Assembly: GCA_020720815.1 (NCBI GenBank)
Contig: DYNY01000006.1
Location: forward strand, 1 to 60,440
Direction of reading: 5' to 3'
DNA from: Candidatus Elulimicrobium sp.
GTDB taxonomy: Bacteria; Patescibacteriota; Minisyncoccia; Phycocordibacterales; UBA918
DNA length: 60,440 nt
Below, piece after piece: positions 47,837 through 57,740 of the stretch. Every line of letters begins with the position of its first letter. Position 1 is the first letter of the stretch. Both the position numbers and the translations under genes were made by a program. Below the pieces are notes generated by a model. That model did no database searches, was not told the origin of the DNA, and saw only the letters and a program-made list of their open reading frames with translations.

Positions 47837-48154
47837 ATGAGCCAAGCCAAGAAACTTAAAACTTATACGATGACCGAAAAGGTCGGTCGCTACCCGAGTG
47901 AAACCGCTACCTGGTATTTAGTGGAAATACCAAAAAAGATTGGTCAGGAAATTTACACCAATTTTGGACAATTTCATAAAGGTTTTGGTTCGTTGCCGGT
48001 CCTGGCTACTATAGGTGCAACAGCTTGGCGAACGTCTATCTTTCGCTCCAAACGTACTAATACCTACATGTTCTTTCTCAAGGTGGCTATTCGCAAAAAG
48101 GAAAATATAGAAGCTGGTGATAAGATTACTTTTAGTATCAAAATTGATTGCTAA
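47837..48154 (+). CDS. DUF1905 domain protein
   Basis: ATWYLVEIPKKIGQEI...VLATIGATAWRTSIF. Confidence 0.75.
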   Translation: MSQAKKLKTYTMTEKVGRYPSETATWYLVEIPKKIGQEIYTNFGQFHKGFGSLPVLATIGATAWRTSIFRSKRTNTYMFFLKVAIRKKENIEAGDKITFSIKIDC

Positions 48155-48187
48155 ATGTATATATATATTGTATATACTTAAATACAT

Positions 48188-48430
48188 ATGGGAACTAAAA
48201 TTCAAAAATGGGGAAATAGCTTGGGGGTAAGGTTACCAAAAGTTGTTACTGATGCACAGTCACTTAAAGCGGGATCCATGGTTAAAGTTAGTTCAGATGC
48301 TCAAAAGATTGTCATTGAGATAATCAAAACACATAGTCCAAGGATTCAAGATTTGGTTGCCAATATTACAGATGATAATAAGCACGAAACAGTAGACTGG
48401 GGAATGCCCCAAGATAAAGAAATATGGTAA
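48188..48430 (+). CDS. mazE: MazE/AbrB-type antitoxin
   Basis: TKIQKWGNSLGVRLPKVVTDAQSLKAGSMVKVSSDAQKIVI. Confidence 0.9.
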   Translation: MGTKIQKWGNSLGVRLPKVVTDAQSLKAGSMVKVSSDAQKIVIEIIKTHSPRIQDLVANITDDNKHETVDWGMPQDKEIW

Positions 48431-48756
48431 ATAAATATATTCCAGCGGCTGGAGATATTGTTTGGATAGATTTTAACCCTACCAAAGGGCATGAACAGGC
48501 AAAACTCCGGCCAGCCCTGGTTCTTTCGCCAGACATTTACAATAAGAAGACAGGTATGGCTGTTATGTGTCCGATTACTTCACAAGTTAAATCATATCCC
48601 TTTGAGGTCTTACTCAAAAATAAGAAAATTACCGGCACTGTGCTAGTTGACCAGATCCGGTCTCTGGATTGGAAAGCAAGAGGAGTTAAGTACTGTAAAG
48701 CATCAGCTGTTGTATTGAGTGAAGTTCGTGAAAAATTATCGGCACTTATTCTTTAA
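48424..48756 (+). CDS. mazF: MazF/PemK-type endoribonuclease toxin
   Basis: GDIVWIDFNPTKGHEQAKLRPALVLSPDIYNKKTGMAVMCPITSQ; VDQIRSLDWKAR. Confidence 0.95.
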   Translation: MVNKYIPAAGDIVWIDFNPTKGHEQAKLRPALVLSPDIYNKKTGMAVMCPITSQVKSYPFEVLLKNKKITGTVLVDQIRSLDWKARGVKYCKASAVVLSEVREKLSALIL

Positions 48757-48765
48757 GTAATTTTT

Positions 48766-49416
48766 ATGAAACTATTATTAACATCAGCGGGCTTACGTAA
48801 TGATGCGATTAAAGATGCCCTTGTATCTCTTGTCGGTAAACCACTAAGCGAGACAAAAGTATTATTCGTTACCACGGCGGCTAATACCGGCTCTGATGAT
48901 AAGCGCTGGTTGGTAGAAGATATGAATCGTTTTATCGAGGCGGGAGTTGGAGTTATAGATATTTTAGATTTTGCTGGTCTACCCTTAGAGGTAATATTGC
49001 CTCATTTTGAAAGAGCCGATGTCATTTGTGTTGGTGGAGGAGATGAGCGGTATCTAGCTAGAATGTTTGAAGCTCATAACTTTGCCAAGTTGCTACCTGA
49101 GTGGTTAAAGTTCAAAGTTTATATGGGAATAAGTGCTGGAAGCATGGTACTTGGACAGTATCTAGTGCCAGCTTTAGGGGCTCAAATATTTCTTGAAGAA
49201 GACTTTGGCAATACAGAAGGTGAGGGTCTCGATCTTGTCCCGTTTGCCTACATTCCACATTTGAACTCCTCATTCTTCTCACTCAGAAAAGAAAGACTTG
49301 AGGGAATGAAAGATAAATTCACTATTCCAGTCTATGCGACCGATGACGAGACGGCACTGATGATTGTGGAAGGACAGATCACTAAAGTCGGTCATGGTGA
49401 ATTTATAAGATATTAA
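48766..49416 (+). CDS. Peptidase E (S51)-like protein
   Basis: VICVGGGDERYLARMF, YMGISAGSMVLGQYL. Confidence 0.87.
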   Translation: MKLLLTSAGLRNDAIKDALVSLVGKPLSETKVLFVTTAANTGSDDKRWLVEDMNRFIEAGVGVIDILDFAGLPLEVILPHFERADVICVGGGDERYLARMFEAHNFAKLLPEWLKFKVYMGISAGSMVLGQYLVPALGAQIFLEEDFGNTEGEGLDLVPFAYIPHLNSSFFSLRKERLEGMKDKFTIPVYATDDETALMIVEGQITKVGHGEFIRY

Positions 49417-49447
49417 CCCGGCTTTTGTGAAAGATCAGAGGCAGTAA

Positions 49448-51520
49448 TTAGATAGATCGTTGTTTGAAAATTTTCGCTATCGCTAACGAGACGATGAAAA
49501 TGACTACAGATAAAATAATAAACTTGCTATCAATCGCCTCGGTAGTGATACCGTCTTTTAAGAATTCTTCCACACTAAGTGAGGCACCAATAGCTACGAA
49601 AGTGGTGATGCCAAGTAGGGTTCCCAAAATGGTGGCTATCAAATACGGAGTAAAAGGGACGCGGAATAATCCAGCTCCATAATTGACCATATCAAACGGA
49701 AAAAAAGTCAGGCGCATGGTCAGGATAGTGAGGAAGGGGTGTTTCTGTAGCGGAGCTGTCCACTTTGCTAGTAAGGATTTTTTGTCAGTATTTGATTGAC
49801 TGAAGAAACGACCAACGCCATAGGCGAGCATGGCTGAGAGGTTGGCACCAATGATAGTGTAGATAATGCCAAAGAGGCCGAAGAAAACACCGGAGAGAAT
49901 AGTGAGGGCAGTACCAGGGAAGAAAGTCAGTGGTCTAATGGCGTAAGCAAGGATATATAAGAGGGGTCCCCAATAAGTGCTGGTAATAAAATCAAATAAG
50001 CGGACCGTTAATTCGGTCACGGTAAAGCCGTAGGTTTCTTTGTAGTTATAGAGGGCGTATAGAGCTGATAACCAGAGTAGCGCCACCACTATTTTGGGCA
50101 GAGCTTTTTTAAATACATTTAGTAAGTCAGCTTTAAGCGAAGAAAATTGCTCTGCTAGGAAATAATCCCCGGCGCGCTTTAGGATAAGTGAATAGGTCGG
50201 GTAGGCGAAAATAGTCGAACGTAGTTTATAGAGAGAAATATCATTAGCCATGGCTAGAGTGAGAGTACCAATCAGTTCCCCGGCGCGTGGCCCAATAATG
50301 TGTGCTCCAAGGATAGTGCCGGATAGTCGCTTGGCAATGATGATTAGAAGACCACTTGTTTTATCATCAGTTCGAGCTCTATCATTGGCGCTAAAGGGTA
50401 CCTCAACGCGCCTGATATTTTCCTCACCGTACTCTTGTTTTGCTTCAGTCCAGGAAAGACCGACTTGGCCAATTTCTGGGTTGGTGTAAGTGACTTTCGG
50501 GACTAGTTTTTCTTGTGGTGAAATCAATCCTTTACTTAATATATGAGTTATGACTTGGCGGGCGGTATCATCGGCCACGTGGGTAAATTTTAGTCGAGCC
50601 GATACATCCCCTAAAGCGTAGATACTTTTGTTAGTCGTGCGCCAACTACTATCAACTGTGATACCAAAGTTAGTACTTAAGATACCGGCCTCGGTTAGAC
50701 CTTGAGGTAGATTTGGTACACGACCAACTGCAACTAAAACTTTTGTAAAAGGTATTTGCTTGGTGGTGGTCACTGCACCAGACTCGTTCTTTATTTCCAC
50801 TTCAGCTGCCTCTCCCTTTACTTGTTTTACACTAGCGTTAGTTAAGATAGTGATACCAAGGTCGGTAAAAGCTTTGGTGATGATGGGGCCTATAGCTTCG
50901 TCTTCTAAGCGAGCGAAGCGTGGTCCGTTCTCAATGATAGTGACCTGGCTTCCGAGCATGGTCAATGCTTGTCCCATCTCCATCCCAATTGGTCCACCAC
51001 CAATAATCAGAGTCTTGGCCGGTGTTTCACTCAACGTAAAAATATTTTGGTTGGTGAGAATGTATTCTGGAGCTAAACCAGGGATAGAGAGTGGTCGAGG
51101 TGATGATCCGGTAGAGATGATAGCTTGCTTGAAAAGATAAATATTTTCATCTATCTGGAGTGTGTGATGGCTAGTAAAAATTCCCTCTCCCAAAACCACA
51201 TCAATACCCAGGTGTTTAAAATGTTCTGGCGTTTCATCGACTAATATCTCGGCAATTTTACCTCGAACATATTCCCAAGCATTCAATCGATAGGTTTCAC
51301 TGTCTTCAGTTTTGCCCGTCACTTTTATCGCCGAGGCATAGGTTTTGGCATGGTGTAGCAGAGCTTTGCTGGGGATGCAGCCAGAGTTGGTGCATTCACC
51401 ACCGAGATGTGTCTTCTCTACTAGTAAAACTTTTTTACCTAACTTAGCTAAAGCGACAGCGCTGGTTAATCCCCCTGACCCTGCTCCTACTACCACTACC
51501 TCATATTTTGTGACTGACAT
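49448..51520 (-). CDS. FAD-dependent disulfide oxidoreductase fused to C-terminal VTT/DedA-like membrane domain
   Basis: GAGSGGLTSAVALAKLG, GGECTNSGCIPSKAL, YALGDVSARLKFTHVADDTA; C-terminal multi-TM FFPGTALTILSGVFFGLFGIIYTIIGANLSAMLAYGVGRFF. Confidence 0.9.
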   Translation of the reverse strand: MSVTKYEVVVVGAGSGGLTSAVALAKLGKKVLLVEKTHLGGECTNSGCIPSKALLHHAKTYASAIKVTGKTEDSETYRLNAWEYVRGKIAEILVDETPEHFKHLGIDVVLGEGIFTSHHTLQIDENIYLFKQAIISTGSSPRPLSIPGLAPEYILTNQNIFTLSETPAKTLIIGGGPIGMEMGQALTMLGSQVTIIENGPRFARLEDEAIGPIITKAFTDLGITILTNASVKQVKGEAAEVEIKNESGAVTTTKQIPFTKVLVAVGRVPNLPQGLTEAGILSTNFGITVDSSWRTTNKSIYALGDVSARLKFTHVADDTARQVITHILSKGLISPQEKLVPKVTYTNPEIGQVGLSWTEAKQEYGEENIRRVEVPFSANDRARTDDKTSGLLIIIAKRLSGTILGAHIIGPRAGELIGTLTLAMANDISLYKLRSTIFAYPTYSLILKRAGDYFLAEQFSSLKADLLNVFKKALPKIVVALLWLSALYALYNYKETYGFTVTELTVRLFDFITSTYWGPLLYILAYAIRPLTFFPGTALTILSGVFFGLFGIIYTIIGANLSAMLAYGVGRFFSQSNTDKKSLLAKWTAPLQKHPFLTILTMRLTFFPFDMVNYGAGLFRVPFTPYLIATILGTLLGITTFVAIGASLSVEEFLKDGITTEAIDSKFIILSVVIFIVSLAIAKIFKQRSI

Positions 51521-51598
51521 GTAAATTATATAGTACTCTGCCAGACTAAAAAACTGTAGTCTTAAGTAAGGATAAAAAGTGTGGCATACTAAAGTAAT

Positions 51599-53026
51599 AT
51601 GACTGTATTTTTAGATGATTTGATGCTTAAAAAGGCTTCTTTGCCACCCACCAGTATCGTGATATTTGGTGGTACTGGTGATTTGGCTGAAACTAAACTA
51701 TATCCAGCTTTACTTGATCTTTATGTTCATGGCGCTCTACCCAATCAATTTAGAATTATTGGTATTTCACGCAAAGCCCTCTCGCCTGAAGAATATCATG
51801 AGTTTGTCAAAAAAAGTCTGGAGAAAAAAATTAGTAGCTATGAACAGTCAGTAGTGGCTCAATTTTGCCAGCATATTGAGTATCTTGCGGGAGACTTTGG
51901 TCTGGCTTCAACTTATAGCGAGCTATTATCTTTGTTAAAGGAATTTGATGGTGAAGTGATGCAGTGCACCAACAAGCTTTTTTACCTAGCGGTACCACCG
52001 CAGTTATATAGTGGAATATTTAAATATCTAGATGAGTCTGGCTTAATGCGAACCTGTGATGGAGTTCTATCTTGGGCGCGCATTTTGGTTGAAAAGCCGT
52101 TTGGTAGAGATCTTATGACAGCGGAAATACTTGAAGAAGAACTTTGTTCAAGGTTTGACGAAGAACAAATTTATCGTATTGATCATTATCTGGCCAAGGA
52201 TTCGATTGAAAATATTATCGCGCTTCGCTTTGCTAACACTATATTGTCCGACTCTTGGTACAATGGGCAAGTGGAGTCCATCGCCATTCGTTTGCTTGAA
52301 AAAAAAGACGTTGCCAATCGTGGTTCATTTTATGACGGGGTGGGTGCTTTACGAGATGTAGGACAAAATCACGTACTACAAATTTTGGCTTTATTGACCA
52401 TGACACCCAGTGATATTTCCACTGTTAGTGCGATACGGGCCGCTAGGGCAGAAGTATTGGAGAGCCTACTGCCACCTACTTATGTGATTAAGGGTCAATA
52501 CAAAGATTTCACTAAAACAATTGGAGTAGCGTCAGATTCTCTTACAGAGACATACTTTAAAATTAAGACCGAACTTTCTTCTTCTCGATGGTCTGGTGTA
52601 CCAATAACACTTGAAGCAGGGAAAGCACTAGATAAAAATATTAATGAAGTGGTAGTGACATTTCGTCCGCAGGTAAATTGGCAAAGAGAAACTGAACCAC
52701 ATGTAAAAGATCACCGTAATGTTTTGACTATGCAATTCTCGCCAGAACAACGCATCACTCTTTCGGTTTGGGTGAAGAAGCCGGGGTTTACCTTTGCACT
52801 AGAGGAAAGAGTGCTAGAGCTAATTCGAAGTGAGGCGGTGGATGCCTATTCCCCGGAGGCTTATGAGCGAGTACTATATGATTGTATTGCGGGAGATCAA
52901 ACCAGATTTGTCAGTGGTGCCGAGGTGATGGCTGCGTGGAAATTTATTACCCCACTTTTACAAACTGACAATATTCCTTTGTTTTCTTATGAAGTCGGAG
53001 CGCAGTGGTCTGATAGTCTAAATTAA
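51599..53026 (+). CDS. zwf: Glucose-6-phosphate dehydrogenase
   Basis: IFGGTGDLAETKLYPAL, ILVEKPFGRDL, YRIDHYLAKDSIENIIALRFAN. Confidence 0.95.
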   Translation: MTVFLDDLMLKKASLPPTSIVIFGGTGDLAETKLYPALLDLYVHGALPNQFRIIGISRKALSPEEYHEFVKKSLEKKISSYEQSVVAQFCQHIEYLAGDFGLASTYSELLSLLKEFDGEVMQCTNKLFYLAVPPQLYSGIFKYLDESGLMRTCDGVLSWARILVEKPFGRDLMTAEILEEELCSRFDEEQIYRIDHYLAKDSIENIIALRFANTILSDSWYNGQVESIAIRLLEKKDVANRGSFYDGVGALRDVGQNHVLQILALLTMTPSDISTVSAIRAARAEVLESLLPPTYVIKGQYKDFTKTIGVASDSLTETYFKIKTELSSSRWSGVPITLEAGKALDKNINEVVVTFRPQVNWQRETEPHVKDHRNVLTMQFSPEQRITLSVWVKKPGFTFALEERVLELIRSEAVDAYSPEAYERVLYDCIAGDQTRFVSGAEVMAAWKFITPLLQTDNIPLFSYEVGAQWSDSLN

Positions 53027-53032
53027 AATAAT

Positions 53033-53950
53033 ATGAATAATAATAATGGAAAGGTAATTGGTTTTATCGGACTCGGTCGCATGGGTCTAAACATGGCTAC
53101 TTTGCTTGTGGAAAAAGGTTATCGCGTGGTTGGTTATAATCGGAGTGAAGAAGCCAGGATAGCAGCTAAGGCGGTCGGAGTAGAAGTGGTTGACGACATT
53201 AGCTCGTTGATAACGGCTTTACCATTACCCAAGGTAGTTTGGGTAATGGTTTCAAGTAGTGCAGTTGACGCTGTGCTTAATGAACTAACGCCACAACTTT
53301 CACCGGGGGATACTATTATTGATGGTGGTAATAGTTTTTATAAAGATTCAATACGACGTCATAAGGCGCTAAAAGAAAAAGAATTAAAGTTTTTGGATTG
53401 TGGTACTTCCGGAGGTATGGATGGAGCTCGTCATGGCGCATCAATTATGGTCGGAGGGAGGCCTGAAGTATTTGCGGAGCATGAGCACATCTTTGCTTCA
53501 TTGGCGACAAAGGACGGTTACGCTCGAGTGGGTAATGAAGGGGCTGGGCATTTTGTAAAAATGATCCATAACGGTATTGAATACGGCATGATGGGTGCTA
53601 TTGCTGAAGGAATGACTATTCTACATGAACATGAGGAGGAATTTGGTATTAAGCTAGAGGAAGTCTTCAAACCCTACGAACACGAAAGTATTATCACGAG
53701 TAAGCTTGTTTCATGGCTTAAGAAAGCTTATGACGAAGGACAGATAGATTTAATTACCGGAGAAGTCCCTAGAGGAGAGACTGAAAGTGAGATGGAGCAC
53801 ATAGTTACTTTGGGCGATGTGAAAGTACTAGAGGGTGCTTTGGCTCAAAGAAAAGCGACTCGCGAAAAAGCTTCATACCTAGGTAAATTAATAGCCGCGA
53901 TGCGTAACCAATTTGGTGGCCATTCGGTAATTAAGCGTGAGGCAAAATAA
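53033..53950 (+). CDS. gnd: 6-phosphogluconate dehydrogenase (decarboxylating, short form)
   Basis: IGFIGLGRMGLNMATLLVEKGYRVVGYNRS, DGGNSFYKDSIRR, LDCGTSGGMDGA, KMIHNGIEYGMM. Confidence 0.95.
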   Translation: MNNNNGKVIGFIGLGRMGLNMATLLVEKGYRVVGYNRSEEARIAAKAVGVEVVDDISSLITALPLPKVVWVMVSSSAVDAVLNELTPQLSPGDTIIDGGNSFYKDSIRRHKALKEKELKFLDCGTSGGMDGARHGASIMVGGRPEVFAEHEHIFASLATKDGYARVGNEGAGHFVKMIHNGIEYGMMGAIAEGMTILHEHEEEFGIKLEEVFKPYEHESIITSKLVSWLKKAYDEGQIDLITGEVPRGETESEMEHIVTLGDVKVLEGALAQRKATREKASYLGKLIAAMRNQFGGHSVIKREAK

Positions 53951-53952
53951 GT

Positions 53953-54669
53953 ATGGAGATTATTCGTAGAGATATGCCGGCGATGGCGGCCGGTGAGGTC
54001 ATGACAAAATTGCTAGTCCAATATAAAGACACGCCTGTTTTATTATTACTTTCCGGTGGCTCGGCTTTTTCAATTTTGGAAAATATCCCTGCCTACGTAT
54101 TGGATTCCCGGATTACACTAGGAGTACTTGATGAGCGTTATGACACTGATGAGTCCATTAATAATTTTATTCAGCTAAGTAAGACAGCTTTTTTTAACCG
54201 GGCGGTTCAATCTGGCTGTTTCTATATTGATACGCACGTAGAGTCCGGTGAGACTCTACAAAACCTTGGTTTACGTTTTAATCACATCTTAAGTAAATGG
54301 CGAGAAGATAATCCGGGTGGAGTGGTGTTGATTACTCTTGGCTTGGGTCAGGATGGTCATACCGCCGGTCTTATGCCTGGGTATGTGGAAGAGGTGAGTT
54401 GGTCTGGAGTCTTGGCGATGGGTTATGAAGTTGATACTTTGGTTAATCCATATACCAAACGCGTTACAGTTACGCCACGTTTTCTTAAAACTGAGGTCAC
54501 CGGGGCAATTGCCTATGTAGCCGGAGCTTCGAAGTGTTCAGTTTTGAATCAGCTTCTTTCAGCTGAGGGTGAGATTGAGATTTGTCCGGCTTTACTCTGG
54601 CACTCTATACGCGGACTTACCATTGTTACCGACTGCCAAGAGGGTAATTATTCTACTCTTTCAACATAA
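53953..54669 (+). CDS. pgl: 6-phosphogluconolactonase
   Basis: LLLSGGSAF, LGVLDERYD, ITLGLGQDGHTAGLMPG. Confidence 0.9.
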   Translation: MEIIRRDMPAMAAGEVMTKLLVQYKDTPVLLLLSGGSAFSILENIPAYVLDSRITLGVLDERYDTDESINNFIQLSKTAFFNRAVQSGCFYIDTHVESGETLQNLGLRFNHILSKWREDNPGGVVLITLGLGQDGHTAGLMPGYVEEVSWSGVLAMGYEVDTLVNPYTKRVTVTPRFLKTEVTGAIAYVAGASKCSVLNQLLSAEGEIEICPALLWHSIRGLTIVTDCQEGNYSTLST

Positions 54670-54725
54670 ACCATTTGCGGAGGGCGGATATTGGGGCGGT
54701 GGGCGAAGCAAATGGTTTGATGTTG
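54662..54725 (+). terminator. Long hairpin with 29-nt G-rich loop at the 3' end of pgl
   Basis: CAACAT-AAACCATTTGC / GCAAATGGTTT-g-ATGTTG; loop GGAGGGCGGATATTGGGGCGGTGGGCGAA. Confidence 0.55.
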
Positions 54726-54744
54726 GAAGAGGGCGAGACTATCT

Positions 54745-54939
54745 GTAATCGGTTGCTGATTACCCATAAATACCGTATAGTTACGCGCAAACAAGGAACG
54801 GGTAGATAATAATAGTACTATTATTTACGATGTTTCGCGTACGTTGGTTTTTGTTTTACCCTTAGACAAAAGCCGAAGCGCTAATGAATACAGGGCGAAA
54901 TAATGTCCATTAGGGTATTTTTTCGTCCAGTATTCATTA
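54745..54939 (+). promoter_or_regulatory. Candidate structured fusA leader
   Basis: GTAATC/GATTAC; ACGCGcAAAC/GTTTCGCGT enclosing palindrome AATAATAGTACTATTATT; TAATGAATAC/GTATTCATTA enclosing GGGCGAAATA/TATTTtttCGTCC. Confidence 0.45.
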
Positions 54940-54995
54940 AAATGAATGGTAAGTGGTATTTAATATTTAATATATAGTAGATAGTAGATAAATTT

Positions 54996-57167
54996 ATGGC
55001 ACGAGAATTTCCAGTAAGTCGTATGCGAAACTTCGGTATCGTAGCGCACGTAGATGCAGGTAAAACCACGACTTCAGAGCGTGTACTCTTCTATACCGGT
55101 ATGAGTCACAAGATTGGTGAAGTGCACGATGGCGCCACAGTCACTGACTGGATGGAGCAAGAGCGTGAACGTGGTATCACTATTACCGCGGCCGCTATTT
55201 CTTGTAATTGGTCAAAGACCGATGTGGCTGATCGAAAAGATCGATCACAAATGTATAACTTTAACATTATAGATACTCCAGGACACATAGACTTTACGGC
55301 TGAAGTAAAGCGTTCAATGCGTGTGCTCGATGGTGCGGTAGTAGTATTTGACTCAGTAGCAGGTGTAGAGCCACAATCAGAAACCAACTGGGGTTATGCT
55401 GACGAGGCTGGAGTGCCACGTATTTGTTTCATCAATAAGATGGACCGCCTAGGAGCTAGTTTTGAAAAGTCTTACGCAAGTATTTTGGATCGTCTATCCA
55501 AAAAAGCTGTGCGTATTCAATTACCATGGGGAGCTGAAGATAATTTCCAAGGAGTAATTGACTTAATCAAGATGAAGGCTTTTGTATTTGAAGGTGAGAT
55601 GGGCACAACTGTCCGTGCTGTAGAGATACCTGAAGAACTCAAGGCAGATGCTGAAAAATATCGAGCTGAGCTTATTGAACGAGTAGTTGAACATGATGAT
55701 GTTTTGATGGAGGCTTACCTTTCTGGTACTTTGCCCACCAACGAACAATTGATGGTTACTCTTCGTAAGGCAGTATTAGCGAACGAGCTTTTCCCAGTAA
55801 TGACTGGTTCAGCCCTTAAGAATATTGGTGTACAACTAGTATTAGATGGTGTGGTTGATTATCTACCAGCGCCAACTGACTTACCACCAGTTAAAGGAAT
55901 TAATCCAAAGGATGATAGTGAAGTAACTCGGCTACCAGATGATTCTGAACCTTTTTGTGCTTTGGCTTTTAAATTGCAGACCGATCCATTTGTGGGACAA
56001 CTTACTTTCTTCCGGGTGTATTCCGGAGTAGTAAAGGCGGGAAGCTATATCTACAATGCCACCACCGGTGAAAAAGAACGTTTGGGTCGTATCGTACGAT
56101 TGATGGCCGACAAGCGAACTGAAATTGAAGAAGTGTACGCTGGAGAAATCGCTGCTGGAGTAGGTCTTAAGGAAGTGAAAACCTCGCACACACTTTGTGA
56201 TGAAGCCAATCCAATTATTCTTGAACAAATTAAATTCCCCGAACCGGTGGTAGCTCTCCGGGTCGAACCAAAAACTAAGGGTGACCAAGAGCGTATGGGT
56301 GTAGCTCTTAAGAAGTTGGCAGATGAAGATCCAACTTTTAAAGTGTCTACAGATGAAGAAACGATGGAGACTATTATTGCTGGTATGGGTGAACTTCACT
56401 TGGAAATTCTTGTTGACCGTATGAAGCGTGAGTTTAATGTGGAGGCAAATGTAGGTGCACCACAAGTAGCTTACCGAGAAACCATTCAGCGTGAAGCCGA
56501 GGCCGAATACAAATACGTTAAGCAGTCTGGTGGCCGTGGACAGTATGGTCACGTTAAGATACGGATTCGCCCAATGAAACCTCTAGAAGAAGGAGAGACT
56601 GTGAAAAAGAACATAACCCGCGAAGATCATTACGAATTCATCAACAATATTAAGGGAGGAGTTATTCCGGGTGAATTTATTCCAGCGGTTATGAAGGGAT
56701 GTAAAGAGGCGATGGCGCGTGGTTTCGTAGCTGGTTATAAGATGGAAGATATTTCAGTTGAGTTATTTGATGGTAGTTTCCATGATGTTGACTCATCAGA
56801 AATTGCCTTTAAATTGGCTGCTATACATGCTTTTAAGGAAGCAGCTGCTAAGGCCGGAGCAGTGCTATTGGAACCAGTAATGAAAGTCGAGGTGCGTACA
56901 CCAGAACAATTCATGGGTGATGTTAATGGAAACATTTCTAGTAAGCGTGGTCAGGTGGAGGGTATGGGTGATATCGGTGATAAGAAAGTTATTACTGCTA
57001 AGGTACCACTATCAGAGATGTTTGGTTACACCAACATGCTCCGCTCAATGACTCAAGGACGTGCATCAATGATGATGGAATTTCATCATTACGATGTCGT
57101 TCCACCAAACGTTGCTAACGAAATTAAAAAGAACCGTGGAGTGAAGGATGTAGAGACAGAAGAATAA
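54996..57167 (+). CDS. fusA: Elongation factor G
   Basis: NFGIVAHVDAGKTTTSERVLFYTG, DTPGHIDFTAEVKRSMRVLDGAVVVFD, NKMDRLGA. Confidence 0.98.
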   Translation: MAREFPVSRMRNFGIVAHVDAGKTTTSERVLFYTGMSHKIGEVHDGATVTDWMEQERERGITITAAAISCNWSKTDVADRKDRSQMYNFNIIDTPGHIDFTAEVKRSMRVLDGAVVVFDSVAGVEPQSETNWGYADEAGVPRICFINKMDRLGASFEKSYASILDRLSKKAVRIQLPWGAEDNFQGVIDLIKMKAFVFEGEMGTTVRAVEIPEELKADAEKYRAELIERVVEHDDVLMEAYLSGTLPTNEQLMVTLRKAVLANELFPVMTGSALKNIGVQLVLDGVVDYLPAPTDLPPVKGINPKDDSEVTRLPDDSEPFCALAFKLQTDPFVGQLTFFRVYSGVVKAGSYIYNATTGEKERLGRIVRLMADKRTEIEEVYAGEIAAGVGLKEVKTSHTLCDEANPIILEQIKFPEPVVALRVEPKTKGDQERMGVALKKLADEDPTFKVSTDEETMETIIAGMGELHLEILVDRMKREFNVEANVGAPQVAYRETIQREAEAEYKYVKQSGGRGQYGHVKIRIRPMKPLEEGETVKKNITREDHYEFINNIKGGVIPGEFIPAVMKGCKEAMARGFVAGYKMEDISVELFDGSFHDVDSSEIAFKLAAIHAFKEAAAKAGAVLLEPVMKVEVRTPEQFMGDVNGNISSKRGQVEGMGDIGDKKVITAKVPLSEMFGYTNMLRSMTQGRASMMMEFHHYDVVPPNVANEIKKNRGVKDVETEE

Positions 57168-57244
57168 TTATTGAAATACCTCGAGAAGCTACAAAAGCGC
57201 GACCCCGTAAGGGGTCGCGCTTTTGTAATAGAATAAAAAAGAAA

Positions 57245-57290
57245 GCCGTTTGGTGAAGAGTACTCAAAAGAGTACTCTTCACCAAACGGC
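57245..57290. terminator. 21-bp-stem terminator hairpin
   Basis: GCCGTTTGGTGAAGAGTACTC-AAAA-GAGTACTCTTCACCAAACGGC. Confidence 0.8.
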
Positions 57291-57314
57291 GATGCTCGTT
57301 CTGGGGTGATTGAT

Positions 57315-57740
57315 TTACAGCTCTGGGTAATGGCGACCGTTGGTGCGATGGCCGTTAGAATGAACAAGGTAAACCACATCCGGGTGCCCGTAGCAGACAG
57401 AAATGACCAGGTGGCCATTGTTCTCGTACGGTGCGAAATACCAGTGTGTCATCGACCCGACCCGGATTTCCGCCTGCTCGCGCAAAGCTCTACGCACCGG
57501 CGTACCCGGGTAGCCATCGGCGACAAGTCGGTTGATTACCTCGTCAATGCTCTTGAAGCCGGCTCGGGCTAACTGCTCTGGTGTAAACCCAAGCAGGGTC
57601 TCGCCGGGCAAGAGCCAAACCTCATAGGCCGGCTTACCCATCGCCTTTCCCAGGCCGACAACGGACGAGTTATGGGCACAAGAAACCTGTCGAAGGTCGA
57701 GTCTACCTAGAGTGGCGACGTAGTTGATAAAGTTGTTCAT
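57315..57740 (-). CDS. Hypothetical ORFan (second gene of pair)
   Basis: AGGAG SD; ATGA overlap with the upstream gene. Confidence 0.65.
   Translation of the reverse strand: MNNFINYVATLGRLDLRQVSCAHNSSVVGLGKAMGKPAYEVWLLPGETLLGFTPEQLARAGFKSIDEVINRLVADGYPGTPVRRALREQAEIRVGSMTHWYFAPYENNGHLVISVCYGHPDVVYLVHSNGHRTNGRHYPEL

Noticed and set aside
54146-54152. Second CTGATGA (with GTCC) inside pgl, hammerhead-like
   Set aside because: No matching GGAC-GAAA arm follows and the stretch encodes conserved pgl residues (DTDESINN).
55932-56552. 206-aa minus-strand ORF inside fusA
   Set aside because: Antisense shadow of a highly conserved EF-G gene; Phe/His/Ser-rich translation typical of an artefact.
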